Assembly (NCBI GenBank): GCA_029531795.1
Contig: JAPEIS010000007.1
Coordinates: 1,488,001 to 1,552,000 of the forward strand
Origin: Sclerotinia nivalis
Taxonomy: Eukaryota > Ascomycota > Leotiomycetes > Helotiales > Sclerotiniaceae
Direction: 5' to 3'
DNA length: 64,000 bases
Both the position numbers and the translations under genes were made by a program. The notes beneath the pieces were generated by a model, which saw only the letters and a list, made by a program, of their open reading frames with translations, had not been told where the DNA came from and searched no databases. Shown piece after piece: positions 46,990 through 59,368 of the stretch; position 1 is the stretch's first letter; every line of letters begins with the position of its first letter.

Positions 46990-47351
46990 GGGGTGGATGA
47001 ATGAGTTCATTTGATACATGACCTATTTGAGTGCTTGGCATATATGAGTTTGGGGTTATGGTGCTCAGGAGGCTTTCTGGCGTGGAGTTTTGGGAATAAA
47101 TTCGATATTACCATGGATGGAGTTACATACACAGAGGACATAGGAGTCTAGCATAGCGTTGTTTGTTGCACATCTTTCATTTATTTAGCTGATTGCTCTT
47201 GATATGAACGCCTCGACGAGATTATGCAAAATCCGGTACAGTCCGACAAAACACCTTTCCACCTCATGAGTACTTAATTATTTGAACCTTTGTTGATATA
47301 TTTGTGACGCCAATTCCTATATAACCTCCTTGATATCTTGAAACAATGAGT
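46990..47351. other. convergent 3' spacer
   Basis: About 360 bp between two convergent stop codons. Nothing else was seen. Confidence 0.5.
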
Positions 47352-48356
47352 CTAGACTGCCGGAACCTCCGTCTGAATTTTAGCCGGAGTGACCTCAGTC
47401 TGTGCGGACTCGGATGTGCTTTCCGGAGCTGGAGCCTTGAATCCGGCGTGATCTGAGTGTTTCTTATAGAAGAAGTTGTCGGGCTTGGGTTTTAGTTCTT
47501 CAGGAAGTTCCTCCAAGACCGTAGCGAGTAACGCATCGATGGATTTTTGCTTCGAGGCATCACGATGCCAGATTGAGATGAGATGAGAGTTGAAACGAAC
47601 GGAGAGACCAACACCACAAAGTTGATCGCCTATTTGTATGTTAGTATTACTTTCGTGTTGCGCTCCACCTCATAACCTTGACCCCTCCAACTTGTCCGTG
47701 GAGGATTCAGGTGCGCTAGAAATCAAAATTTCAATGTCTTTGACCCCTCCATGTTAAAATCCACATTTGTCTGTAAAGCGCTGGCATTTCCTCAACCAAG
47801 AGATATGTATAAAACAGCTTACCTAGTTCCAAACAGCCTTGAAGCTTCTCTCCTATAGCCATCAATTGAACTCTAGTGAAAAAGTCCGGGCCGTTTTGCT
47901 TTGGAACCCTAAATGTCCAACTACCTCCATTGATATTCCTTCTATCTTCCCATATTGGCTGAAATCCTTGTTTGAATAGATAAATCGACTCTCTCATCTT
48001 AATCTGATCGAACGGAGTGTTGTTGCAATAACGCCAAAAGTCCTGAATCGATTCGATTTGTGTAGGAAGTTTGTCAAGAGTAACGCTATAACTGCCATCC
48101 GCGGCTGGCTTCTGATCCTTCTGTTGTCTATTTGGTACTCCGTTAGCAATTGTACCGAACCAATACCCCGCAAAATCCACACATCCCACAAGAAGAGCAC
48201 TGACCTATCGAAGTATATATTCCAATAATGTTGTGTAGGCAATGGACGCATTGCCTTCAACATATTCTTCTTGGCATCATCTCGAGCAGGCGATCCAGTA
48301 TCGCTTGGCCCTGATGTGGAAATTCCTCGTGTAATGAGCGATGGTCGTAACGCCAT
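47352..48356 (-). CDS. translation initiation factor eIF4E, class II-like
   Basis: Exons complement(48205..48356, 47823..48127, 47352..47629), with introns of 77 and 193 nt, give 244 residues. Family motifs include HYWNIYFDR, IQDFWRYCNN, the Lys-rich YLFKQGFQPIWEDRRNINGG, and WHRDAS near the end. The second cap-stacking tryptophan (IWEDRRN) is present. At the first cap-stacking position, before DFW, the segment reads DGSYSVTLDKLP with Tyr rather than Trp, as in class II eIF4E/4E-HP proteins (family knowledge). Such proteins bind the mRNA cap weakly and often act as translational repressors. The C-terminus has an extra Pro/Glu/Thr-rich tail. The 193-nt second intron holds two copies of TTGACCCCTCCA. 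Confidence 0.88.
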
Positions 48357-49251
48357 ATTGTATTAAATGGTATCTGTAATATTGCGGTTGAAAGACTTAA
48401 AGATGTAGTGGAATACTCGAATGCGGCAACCACTTTCAAGAAGAATGACAAGATACCAAGAGATTGAGCAGCCAAGGGTGGGTGGGATGGACAAGAGAAA
48501 GATAGAGAGGATGAAAGAGAAAACAAATGGTATTGTACAAAGGATGAAGTGATAAGCAGCAGTGGGCGCCAAGGGAATGAATGCACAGCAGATCACATCT
48601 GAAGCAGTGGATCCATTATGAAACCCTGAAACAAGCGCCCGAACGGCCCTCTCAAAGAGTACATGCCCCTTGTAATGTCCATTCGGCCTTCACATTGGTT
48701 CCAATTGGTTGTACCGAATTGCAGGCATGACACACGGCGCGGTCCGAGAAAATAAAAGTGGCCGGTGATCAAATCACGTGTAAAATGGCAATATTTAGCG
48801 GTGAAGCATGAGTGGAAGTTTTCGATGATAACTCTACATCTAATCGCCAAATCAATCAATTTCTAAGAAGGAATAAATCACCCTTCACCCTTGCTACATT
48901 TTTGGTGAATTGGTATTTGCAAAATTCCAGTAATCAAAACATTGTCAGAGATCTTCTTGGACCCTTGGAATACAAATTCTAGCTCCACCCAATTAAAACT
49001 TCCAGGACCACATAAGCCTACTACTACCCTGGTCTACCAGATACATCACCTATCAAAAGTTCCAATACTCACAAGAATATATAGTTTTCAAGCTTCATTC
49101 TCGTTTGTTTTCACTCTCGGGTCTACGATTGGATCCTATCACTGAGACCTACTACTGAGACCTACTACTGAGACCTACTACTGAGCTGAGACTATTCAAA
49201 ACATCGCTTCCAATCTCACCTCAACCCAAGAACTCACCTGACACACTCACC
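48357..49251. promoter_or_regulatory. divergent promoter region, eIF4E / NOPCHAP1-like
   Basis: About 895 bp between divergent starts. It includes the 13-bp minisatellite at 49141-49185, about 70 bp before the downstream ATG. No factor site is claimed. Confidence 0.4.
49141..49185. repeat. 13-bp minisatellite, 3.5 copies
   Basis: ACTGAGACCTACT is repeated three times exactly and followed by ACTGAG, in the 5' leader region of the gene at 49252. Confidence 0.92.
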
Positions 49252-49866
49252 ATGTCAACCGAAGGATCCTCCCCTCCCACACAAGCGATGGACGCCGAAC
49301 CAGCACCCACACGGAAAATCCTTGATGCCAAACTCCCATCCAGAAAACGTACCGCTCTAGGAAAAGCATCCTCAAACACTACTCAACCAACCATCTCCAC
49401 CTCCAAATCCACATCCACAAAACCACCTAATTCGTCAACTCCAGCTTCCTCAGAAATCACTTCATCATCAGAAGCAGAAGCCTCCTCATCAGAAGCTTCT
49501 TCCGAAGACGAGTCCGAAGATGAGATCCCCCTCATACGACCCCTAAATGCCCGTCCCGTCATGCGTGTATCCGAACTCAATGGATTTGGCGGCTCAGAAG
49601 GCTTAACTAATCTTCCCGACTTTTTGAAACAGATGAAAGAAGCGAATGAGGAATTAATGAAGAAAATCAGCGGGGGTGAGGAGCGAGGGTTGGAGGATGT
49701 GAAGGAGGGAGAGAGTTATGTGGAAATGAATTTGGGGTTGGGCGTTTTGGAAGAGAGGAGGGATGGGGACAGTGAGGATGAGAGTGAAAGTGAGGTAGAG
49801 GAGAAAGATGCTGATGGGGATAGGAAGATGGGGGAGGGAAAGAAGGCGGGGATTGAGGAACTTTGA
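49252..49866 (+). CDS. NOPCHAP1-like (DUF4598) acidic protein
   Basis: A single 204-residue frame from ATG at 49252 (CACCATGTCA context) to TGA at 49864-49866. Residues 1-~105 are disordered, Ser/Thr/Glu-rich. The conserved core is LPDFLKQMKEANEELMKKIS followed by a short spacer and YVEMNLGLGVLEER. This helix plus (V/I)EMxLxLGVLE pattern is what I recall of the DUF4598/NOPCHAP1 family, which bridges NOP58 and the R2TP complex in box C/D snoRNP assembly. The C-terminus is a highly charged Glu/Asp/Lys tail. The match is by motif only. Confidence 0.65.
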   Translation: MSTEGSSPPTQAMDAEPAPTRKILDAKLPSRKRTALGKASSNTTQPTISTSKSTSTKPPNSSTPASSEITSSSEAEASSSEASSEDESEDEIPLIRPLNARPVMRVSELNGFGGSEGLTNLPDFLKQMKEANEELMKKISGGEERGLEDVKEGESYVEMNLGLGVLEERRDGDSEDESESEVEEKDADGDRKMGEGKKAGIEEL

Positions 49867-50971
49867 GATGGTAGGATGGATTGATTGTCTGGGTTTTCTG
49901 TATAAATTGAGACCGGAATTCTTCGTCCGAACACTTGGGATACTTGGCGTTAGTTGGACATGGTGTTTGATAGAAGGGATCTAAAAAGTTGCTTCAGGGT
50001 ACGGATGGATTGGATGGCTTTGGCCCTTGTAAGGATAAAACGGGGGAATGACAGGAAACTACTGAGGCTCACTTAGCATTACTCTCTTTACCACGACGTT
50101 ATTTATAGAAATGAGATCACGATACCCAAATCTAAATCACGAATCACATCTCGCCGATGTCCTCTATCTCCTGGTTCCCCCAACCAAAACAAAACCATTC
50201 CAACCAGAGCCCCAGAAACAGATATATATATTCTCTATATTGCACATCTAAAATCCCATTCTACAACTCACATCCTAACAAGTATGTGATGTGAATGGGA
50301 TAAATACCCACGCGTGAAACTCTACAAGTAATTAGTCCACACGTCCCAGTCTTTTGAAAATCAAAACCATAACTAGGTACCTCAAAATAACCCTCCCAGC
50401 TCTTTTAGCACCAGCCATTGCACCCAATGGCATCTTAATAACCTCCCCTCACCCCGACGAAAAACCATCTACAGCTCAAATATACAAGCTTCATCCTAAT
50501 AACTATACTCCATACCGTACTTCATAACTATTCCCCTTCCGAGGATCTAAAAGACCAATGACGCACGCTAACCCACCCCATTCTCCTAGCTGCGGAAGCT
50601 ATAATAGTAACTCCTACAAAAACTAAGAATACATATCCTCCACTCAAAACGCTTTAATTTGATTTTATGATCATTATGTTGCATATCTATATTTTTATCT
50701 TACAGGCCTTATCCCGACAAGTGTGGTATCATCACTATTCCGAAGTCCAATGGCGCCGACTAGTAGGAAATTACTCCTCTCAGACAAGAATATATTAAAG
50801 ACTAATCGATTATACTCTATACACTATTGCTATGATTCATAATTCTACATATCTAACCCCTATTCCTACCCTTGGTATAATAAAAGAACAAAACACCCAA
50901 ACACCAACGCTTGTCCTGTTTTCCTTCTTAAGGCCTGCCTATCCATAAAAAATTCGCCCTTTTCTTTATAA
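49867..50971. other. intergenic
   Basis: About 1.1 kb of AT-rich DNA between convergent genes. No gene, repeat array or RNA was seen. Confidence 0.5.
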
Positions 50972-52886
50972 TCATACAACCTGAATTACCCCAATTTCCC
51001 GACCGAAACGACCTTTATCATCACCAATTTTCTTTTTGAACATACCCAAATCCTTTAACAAATCACCCATGAAACCTTGAACCTCACTTGCTCTCTCCTG
51101 ATGAATACCAACATCAATGGCTTCATCTTCATCCGTATACTCCTGTTCATACTCCTCTTCCTCTGCAGTCGCTTTATCCGGATGTCTATTCCCCTTGTCC
51201 TGCTCCACTTCATGTTCGCCACCAAAATCAAGACTGCGTAGACTAATAGCTCTTGCAGGTTCCACCTTGATTGGGTTCTTCAAGCTGTCCAGAGCTAACT
51301 TCAAATGTAATCTCAAAGCGTCATTCTCAGTTGTCAAGCTGCGAATTTTGCCTTCTGATATCATGGTCCTGTCTTCCATCATTCGCTGCATGAGGGCGAT
51401 CTTGTTCTGGTATTGCTCGAGTTTCTCATCTTGTGCTTTAGTTTCTGTCTCTTTGCGCGTAGAGTCAGAATTGGAAACTTGAAGTTGTAGGATACGAATC
51501 TCCTCGGCCATAGCAGCAATTTGAGCATCGCGCTCCGCAGCAGAAACATGATCCTGATTGACGACGGCGCGTGTGCGGATACGTTTGGCTTGATCGGCAT
51601 AGCGAAGGGTGGAGAGAGTTTCATCGTAATCAGACGGAGAAATACATGCAATCATCGCGGTTTTACTATTTCCTCCCAATGAATCCTTGAGCAGCCAGGT
51701 GAGGATCGAATCTCTATAGGGAACAACATCCTTGTTGCGCTTTCCGGTACGATGTTGTTTTGGATCCGCGAGAGCAGCAATGACACGACCAAGAGTAGTT
51801 AGAGACTTATTGATATTGCTTCCCTCGCGTAGACGAGCACCTGTTGCTTCTGTTGCCTTTGCACGTTCACTACCTGCAAGATCCACGAGTCGAATCCGGG
51901 CAGTACGTTCTGTTGTTTCGTCGGTGTCCATGTCATGGTGGATCTGCTTGAGCATTATGGTAAAAACACTATGACTTCTGCTACTTGTGTCATTCATCTT
52001 AGTACTTGCTGTGGTTCGACTGGCATCCCCCATTTTCATGTATCGCATAATTTCGGAGATATTCTTAACGGGAGCATCGGTCAAAGCCTTGATATAAGGT
52101 CCTTCAGTGGGGGATTCACGAATCTTAAGGTAATAAGGTGGTTGATTGGGGTGGTATGGAACAAGGAGATCTCGGACATGTTCGTTATAGACCTCGAAAT
52201 AAGATACACGGACATTGTAGGAAATGTTTGGACTTTCATTATGGGCTGCCTCAATCCGCTGGAAAAGATCCTCGCAGGTCCTTGGTATTAATCCTGGCTG
52301 CTCTTCTGTCCCCATCATTGTATAACTCTTTCCCGATCCAGTCTGGCCATATGCAAAGATGCATGTGTGATATCCTTCGAAGTTATGATCCAAGAATTCC
52401 TCCCCCAAGCTATTATAAACATCCTCCTGGTGTGCATAGTGTTCATCAGATTTGTTGTGGCTCCAAAAGGAATTGTCAAATGTAAAGTGTTTCTCTTCAA
52501 TGACTCTGCGCATCTTCGAGCGAGTGTTTGCAGGATCTGTATCATTAGGTACGAGAAGGGTGGTTACTTGTGAAATTGGATTCATCTCGACCAGACACTC
52601 AGCTCCTCTATTAATTTCTTTAATAAAATTAGTGAAATGCCGCAGTATTTTTCCACTTCAAATACTCACCTCTAGGAAGAAATCCTCTAACTCTAACCAC
52701 AACTCTAACATTTCCACCCGCATCTCTGGCCGTAGATACAACACTACCTTCCCTTGATCTTAGAGAAGGAGTAGATGCAGTTGATACCACACCTGGCATC
52801 AATCGCGGATCAAGAGCCATTGCAATTAATGTTTCGTTGATATCAGCAATCTTTTTGCAGAATTGACGTTGTAAATGTGAGTACAT
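50972..52886 (-). CDS. short kinesin-3 motor protein
   Basis: Exons complement(52670..52886, 50972..52617), joined across a 52-nt GTGAGT...AAAG intron, give 620 residues from ATG 52886 or 598 from ATG 52820 (MALDPRLMPG). The motor domain is complete: VRVVVRVRGF, the P-loop AYGQTGSGKSYTMMG, switch I NDTSSRSHSVF, switch II VDLAGSE, SNINKSLTTLG and YRDSILTWLLKDSLGGNSKT. The sequence DNSFWSHN and the conserved loop pattern point to kinesin-3. After the neck there is coiled coil (residues ~400-480) and an acidic tail ending FGREIGVIQVV. It lacks FHA and PH domains, as in fungal UncB-type short kinesin-3, which carries endomembrane cargo along microtubules. Confidence 0.88.
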
Positions 52887-53765
52887 GAAGGGACTCTCAA
52901 TACCTAGTAAACAAAAAGCAATGACGCAAGTTTGTTGGCTGGGTGAAAAGTGGACCAGGGGTTTTATCAGATAGGAGCTTCGCTTCGGTGTTTGCTACAA
53001 TAGCAGTGAATAGCAAAGTAACGTTCAATATTCGATAATCAATAATCTATCGTTGCAAGTCAATTTGGTTTTAATAGATGAAGAAATCAATTTATCATGT
53101 TGTTGTTTGGTAATTAAAGGTAGGAAAAGTGAAGGGAATGAGATTTTGGGATCGCGCTCCAAAATTCAATTTTGTTTACACTATGAAATTTGCGGTTAGT
53201 ACTCAAATGGGTTAAGCGCTGTGCCACCAACGCGCCACGCTCAGAATCCTTCAAATGTTTCCCGCGTTTAGAACTTGATCATCATTATCGTTGCTTACAA
53301 TGGGATCTGAATCATTCTTTCGGCGATAGGAAGTATCACTAGGAATGTGTGCTTCGTTGCCGTCGATATCATACAGAAATGCACTTGCCTGCGAGTACAA
53401 TGGCTATAGTAGGCCAATGCCGCGTCACGGCGCAGCCAGTTCTCACAAGGAAAGCATGTATTATTACCAACAGACTTCATAGTATGCTAGGTATTACACA
53501 TCCCGATTTGATACGCAAGCTGATGCATTGATACACTCCGCCACAATGCATAATCCATCCATTCTCGACTACACTGCAGCCCAGATGAAGCTTCTTGTTA
53601 CAGGATTGTGTTGAAGATTTTACCCCTCTGTCTACAAAGCTTACATCTCCTTTTTGACTATGGATATATCTAAAGCTTGTGTTCCTTTTCTCCTTCTTTT
53701 CCTCATATATCATAGCAGTCTTTGGATCAAGTGGACCCACCAGAACTCAAGCATCAGTTTCCAAG
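52887..53765. other. intergenic
   Basis: About 880 bp. A tRNA-like A-box segment on the minus strand near 53190-53250 has no T arm. No gene was seen. Confidence 0.45.
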
Positions 53766-54919
53766 ATGGAATTTTCGGCCAATCTACCGGACTTTGGTCG
53801 ACGATTGTTGCCCCAGCTAGTCGATGAGATCGCATATTCTGATACTAGACGAATATTTGCCTCTATTCTGAAATTTGCAAACTTAGAAGAAGGCTCTATC
53901 GACATTGATTATGAAACATTATCCATGGCCGTGAATCGATGTGCCTTTTTGGTTGATGCGCTGCTGATGGGACGAGGACCCACTGTCGTTCTCTGCATAG
54001 GACCTTTGGATCTTCGCTACCTCATAATTATATTAGGAATGTGCAAATGGGACATATTGTAGACTGTTGCCACTCTTATCTCTTGCAAACGAGAAGTTAA
54101 TCATTATGTAGACATTTCTCAGTTCTCATGTAATAGTATCGAGGCGCACTTACCTCTTCTTGAAGCAATAAACTGTCGTCATGTGATTGTCCCAGACAGA
54201 GTTCCAGCAGGATCAAGAAAATTTGGCAGTGCCAGACTTATGAAGACATTGTCACTGCCGGGCTTGGACTTTTTCATAAACCCTGCTTTGCTATCTTACA
54301 ATAATCTTGGCGCCGGGAGTTCGCCGAGGTGAAGGACAAACCTTTCCCCATTCTACACACGTCAGGCTCTACTGATATTCCGAAGCCAGCGTATGTCACT
54401 CTCGGCAGCTTCGCCACAAACGCCGCCTACCAGCTGATACTATCTCTCAGAGGCAAACCAACTACAGTCAACTACATTACATGTAAGGCAAGAGGATCTT
54501 TGTTGCACTCCTTTTATACCATGCCGCCAACCTTGCATGAGCTCTAGAGTTCAACATCCATACTGGATTTGTTGCGTCCTTCCACCACGAGGACCGCTCA
54601 CTTACCGATTTGGTAAACATTTCCAGGCAATTTGGATACCGACTTTATCCATCCATCAACAATTATTGATGTATATAAGAGCCTGGATTATTTTCCTAAT
54701 TTGATCAGGCACATGCCATTAGTTGGTTATACTGGTGGTTGTTTACCAAAGGATATTGGGGATGCTATTTCTAGCAAAACCAAGCTCATGATATTAGTCG
54801 GGACAAGGTGTAATGTGAAGAACCAAGGAAATTTCCGCGCAGATTTCCATCATTGGCAGTGGCTTAAACAGGTGTCACCGGATTCAGTTATATATTCAGA
54901 TCTGGATTTTCAAATGTAA
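53766..54919 (+). pseudogene. relic adenylation-domain gene (NRPS-like / AMP-binding)
   Basis: Pieces in different frames follow the order of an adenylate-forming enzyme: MEFSANLPDFGRRLLPQLVD at the start, a stop after CKWDIL near 54062, a piece EAINCRHVIVPDRVPAGSRK, then the AMP-binding core FPILHTSGSTDIPKPAYVTL, where the expected TSGSTGxPK motif has Asp for Gly, another stop near 54547, and a final piece DTDFIHPSTIIDVYKSLDYF to LVGYTGGCLPKDIGDAISSK. Several stops and frame changes break it, and the thiolation and reductase regions expected downstream are absent. It resembles the A domain of NRPS-like reductases such as aminoadipate-reductase types. Substrate unknown. Confidence 0.75.
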
Positions 54920-56323
54920 TGGCACTGAAGCGTACCGAGACTTTTTCCTTGGGGGTGTGTTGAACTGTGCAAGTTCATTATGGTAATATTTTGTGAAATT
55001 GGAATTTTGGACTTGATGTGAATATTCACTCGTACTTAGATTGATATAGTAATCTAACATCTTCCTCTCAGGAAAGAATTGAGATATATATACAGAAACT
55101 GCACATTGGCAGCTCGCATATACAGCAGTTCTGGTTTCGCATTGCAGTAAATCATCCTGACTGGGAAATCAACGAATTGACCGAGAATTGTGAGCACTTA
55201 CTCACGCAACCCCAAGGCTGATTCGATTCCTCCCCCCTTACTCGTAGATTTGCGTAAATAAAGCATACTAAAATACTTCCCATAATCCTTGAAGATCAAA
55301 CGGGCTGCATCTATAACCTCTGCATGAAACTCAATATGCGTCTCCCGCCCACCCTTTCCCACACCTCATACCCCAGGATTAACCCGAAACAATCGCTTCC
55401 CTCATTCTCTCGGATAGGTCAAGGCTCATCAATATCTGTTAAAAATGCAATTAATATGTTATTGTGGATATTAGGAAATTATGCTTTAAGAAATTAGGCC
55501 AATTCATCAATGTTTGAGTGAGTTAGCCAGTACATCACTGCCATCTCCGTACGGAATGTATCTTTAATGTTTGCATTTCATTTGGAGAATGAAATCTTGC
55601 AAGCCGGGCACACTATGATAGGTAGTGACCACTCCACCTCCATGTAATTATATCGTCGCTACACTTTTAGACAGTGAGATTGTTGAAGATAATCCTTCTG
55701 CTTGCAGGATATGAAGAACTTCCTTCTTTGCATCTTTGTTCGGCGTACTGTACGCAACAACATATGAAAATCTTAATGAGCCATCTAGATCTGCACTCGC
55801 ATTTGTATTTATGGGTAGGTAAACAAAACTGGAAATAAAGAAGAAGAAAAAAGTAACAAATTTTTGCCTGTGTGGGCTTAAAGAATTCGGTAAGCACCCT
55901 TGCAAGCATTTCGGAATCTGCGATGACGATGACGATGACGTCCAATCCGAGAATCAGCTGGAGATAAAAAAAAATATCTGCTGATTAATAGCCTCTTTTC
56001 ATTCACTGTCTACGAGGTGAATGTATTCGAAAGTAATCATGGATAGAATTATATTCTGAATGAACTGCCTCATTGGAATGCAATGTGATTGTGCAACAAT
56101 GTGGGTGGATGAGTGAGTGAATGGCGTCAACCTCATCGGGCGCAGACTTTTCGTAAGGATTTCTATATTTAAGTCAGGCCTCCGCATTGATATTTTATTT
56201 ATCCAAACCAACAGAAGACAAAGGAAACAACTTCTCCATTTTACATTGAAGCATAACACTGCGCTCAATTCCGTCGAGTCTAGATTCAGGGACTACTTGC
56301 CCACTAATCAATTAAGATCCAAA
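54920..56323. other. intergenic
   Basis: About 1.4 kb. It includes a (GATGAC)n run at 55920-55939. Reverse-strand frames at 55648-55945 have no gene-like features. No downstream parts of the relic synthetase were recognised. Confidence 0.5.
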
Positions 56324-57045
56324 ATGAGAGCTTACTGGTTTGACAACAAGGAGGTAAAGTACCCCTCGTCCCCACTACATTACCCCTCCATATACAATCA
56401 CCCCTACTAACAGAAATTTTACTACAGGGCGACCAACGCGAACTTCACGACTCTGGTCGCGACGTTGATCCTGAATACTTGGAGAAGCTGGGGGTTCTCT
56501 ATTACCACTTCGCAGACGAAAAGGACGTCGACAAGCTCGCCTCTGACAGAAGCTACAAGAATCGCGATGTAATTACCGTTTCACCAGAGAAAATGGGCGA
56601 TGTTTACGAGGAGAAGGTCAAGATGTTCTTTAATGAGCATTTGCATGAGGATGAGGAGATTAGATATATAAGAGATGGTGCGGGATTTTTCGATATTAGA
56701 AGTGAGGGCGATGAGTGGGTGCGCGTTAGGTTGGAGAAGGACGATTTGATCGTAAGTGATCATGATACATTGGAACTGCGTCGGAATATGGATTGACTTT
56801 GGTGGATAGATTCTCCCAGCTGGTATTTACCATCGTTTTACTACTGATGACAAGAATGTACGGTTCCCTATATGATGTTCCTCTTTCTGTCTTCGCCATT
56901 ACTAATGGAGGAGTAGTTCATCCAAGCAATGAGATTGTTCAAGGAGGAGCCCAAATGGACACCTTTAAACCGTGGTCCGGAAGTGGATGTTAATCCATAC
57001 CGCAAGGAGTACCTGCAGACTGTTCCTGCAATTGCCAGCCAGTAG
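56324..57045 (+). CDS. ADI1: acireductone dioxygenase
   Basis: Exons 56324..56353, 56428..56751, 56810..56857 and 56917..57045 give 176 residues. It acts in the methionine salvage pathway, cleaving the acireductone to the ketoacid precursor of methionine plus formate (Fe form). Start [10 protein letters not shown]. The metal ligands are all present: [11 protein letters not shown] (two His and Glu) and [10 protein letters not shown] (third His). The core GAGFFDIRS and the C-terminal [17 protein letters not shown] are typical. The last two short exons are required to restore the family sequence across GTACGG...AGTAG. The gene is intact, with the family's usual length. Confidence 0.95.
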
Positions 57046-57771
57046 CGAGGGGTAGATATGGAGGGGTGGATGATGGTGGAATGGATGATGGATGGTGGTC
57101 TACGGAAGAGAATGGTGATAATGAGGAAATGAGAGCACAACAAACGGGACATGAAAGCATATTATGATAGGCAGCAAGAATACCAGTCGAGCTTTTCAAA
57201 GCATTTTGTATATGAGTTACAATTATAGCACTTGTACTGCGTCGCATCAAAATTCTATATAGTAAAAGTCAAACTGGTCATCAAACCACCATCTCATGAG
57301 TATCATCCCACCTGTCTGTTCCCATCCCATCACCAACTTTCATCATCATTGACTACCCATCAAGGTAAAGAAATATGCCTAGGTCGATCATGCTGTGCTG
57401 TGCAATGAGTGAATGAAGACATAAAAGATAGAAGATAAAATATTGAGCGATAAAAGCTTGTAAACAAACCGATAGCGAATTCCTACCAAAACGCCCCTTC
57501 CCAGGACTTTTGCATTTCTCTCTCAAATTCCCCGGGACAGTTTTTTCTAAGATCAGGAAACCTTTGCGATTCTATATCTGCAATAATATTTGCACTTTTT
57601 TCAAAAACCTCAGAGTTAAAAATGTCATCAGATATGCAACAAAACTTTTGAGAAAGGCAGCTTACCCCGCTATTGGCTAGTTTCCCCAGCATCACCACCC
57701 ACAGTAGCAACACGACACGACACTGCCAGCCATGACCTACAGATCAGCACCAAAATATTATACAAAGGAAG
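57046..57771. other. intergenic
   Basis: About 725 bp upstream of the SDR gene. Nothing else was seen. Confidence 0.5.
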
Positions 57772-59100
57772 ATGAAGGAAAGGACGATTAAGGAAAGGGA
57801 AGGCTCTGCCGATCCTCTCGATGTCGAACGCGACTATAAGGGTTCAATGCCATTATCGGGACAGAATGCCACTCAGAGCCATTCCCACGACAGCATGTCT
57901 CCCCCATATACCAAATGCGTCGAAAACAATAATTCCAATTTGGATGGTAGCAAAAAAGTCAAACTACAACTCCCATTGAGCTGTGACCCCCCGGTACCAA
58001 ATAAACCAAGGAAGTCAAAGGTTTGGGTAGTGAGTATATTCAACTGCACATTGGCAGATAGATTATCCATTAATCATCATCCCGCAGCTTCCAATTTACT
58101 GACTGAGTCTTAGGTATTCGGCGCCACTGGACATATGGGTCAAAGTCTCACGCGAACATGTCTTGAGAAAGACGACAAGGTCGTTGCCGTGGGCCGCATC
58201 AACGAAAATACGCTTGAATTAATGCAGACCACATTCTCACAACCAAACTGCTTCAACACCCTCTGCGACGTGCGTGTACGAGAATCTGTTTCCGCCGTGA
58301 TATCCCAAGCCCTTAAAAAGTTCAAGCGCATCGACATCATAGCCAATTGCTCAGGATACGGCGTCATTGGCGCATGCGAAGATCAGGACGAGCACGAGAT
58401 ACGCAATCAATTCGAGACGAATTTCATGGGCACGGTACATATCATCCAATTGAGTTTACCATACTTCCGCGAGCAAAAAGCGGGGAGATATTTGATCTTT
58501 AGCAGTACTTCGGGCGCATTGGGTGTTCCGGGACTGGGACCATATTGCGCGACGAAGTATGCGGTGGAGGGGATGATCGAAGCGATGCTTTATGAAATTG
58601 ATGCCTTTAACATAAAAGCTACATTGGTAGAGCCAGGCTTGGTTAGGAGAGATGAAAAGGAATGGGCTTCGAGCCCGCTACCTACTTGGGGTCACTTTCT
58701 GATCAAGCCTCCAAGTGAACCATATTCTGATCCGTCTTCGCCAGCGCTGCATGCGAAGAGGATGGTTCAATGGCTAGGAGATAAACAGCCTACGAGCGCC
58801 AAAAAATGCGCGGAGTTGGTTTGGCAGTTGGGTCATTGTTCTTACCCTCCTCTACGATTACTTTTGGGGAGTTATGCTATAGAAAGTATCAGAGATCGTC
58901 TGCGGTCAGTTATAGAAGAGTTGGAGGATTGGAAGCATTTACATCATCCTGCAGCCCCTGATGAGCTTGATAATGAGGAGGATTGGGAAGATGCTCGCGA
59001 TGCAGAAATGCCTGCTAGAACGAAGAAGGAGGATCGAGCTACGGTGCGGGCTGCAACAAATTTATTCAAAGTAGAGTCAGATGCAGAGAGCAGTTCATGA
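57772..59100 (+). CDS. short-chain dehydrogenase/reductase
   Basis: Exons 57772..58029 and 58114..59100, joined across an 84-nt GTGAGT...CTTAG intron, give 414 residues. The first 83 residues are disordered and charged (MKERTIKEREGSADPLDVER). The Rossmann fold then starts at KVWVVFGATGHMGQSL (nucleotide-binding TGxxxG). Family markers follow: NCSGYGVIG in place of NNAG, SSTSGALGVPGLGPYCATKY with catalytic Ser and YxxxK, and VEPGLVR. These are classical SDR features for NAD(P)-dependent reduction; the substrate cannot be told. The C-terminus is an acidic tail. The N-terminal extension is longer than usual for the family. Confidence 0.88.
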
Positions 59101-59368
59101 CGAAGTTAAATAGTCTATCAATAAGTTTAATAATATAATGACAATATAGTAATTATTGCTTCTGACTGCAATGTGATCAAATGTCCTTGAAACCTCGGCG
59201 CATGAATATAACAGTATGAATAAAGCAAATCTCTGCCAGCCCATCTACCAAACCTATCCAGGCGGACTTAACGATATACCAGTTAGGGCTAATGTTCGCT
59301 CCCAATTTCTTCTTAATTCCGAAACGCCTTCCTATGCAATTTAATCCACATGATCTTTGATGTTCTTT

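Noticed and set aside
53185..53250. tRNA gene on the minus strand (A-box-like TGGCGCGTTGG, D-stem GCGC/GCGC)
   Set aside because: No T arm or B box and no acceptor pairing follow. At most a tRNA fragment.
55648..55945. Reverse-strand frames with hydrophobic segments
   Set aside because: No ATG of quality, composition driven by T-runs, nothing recognised.
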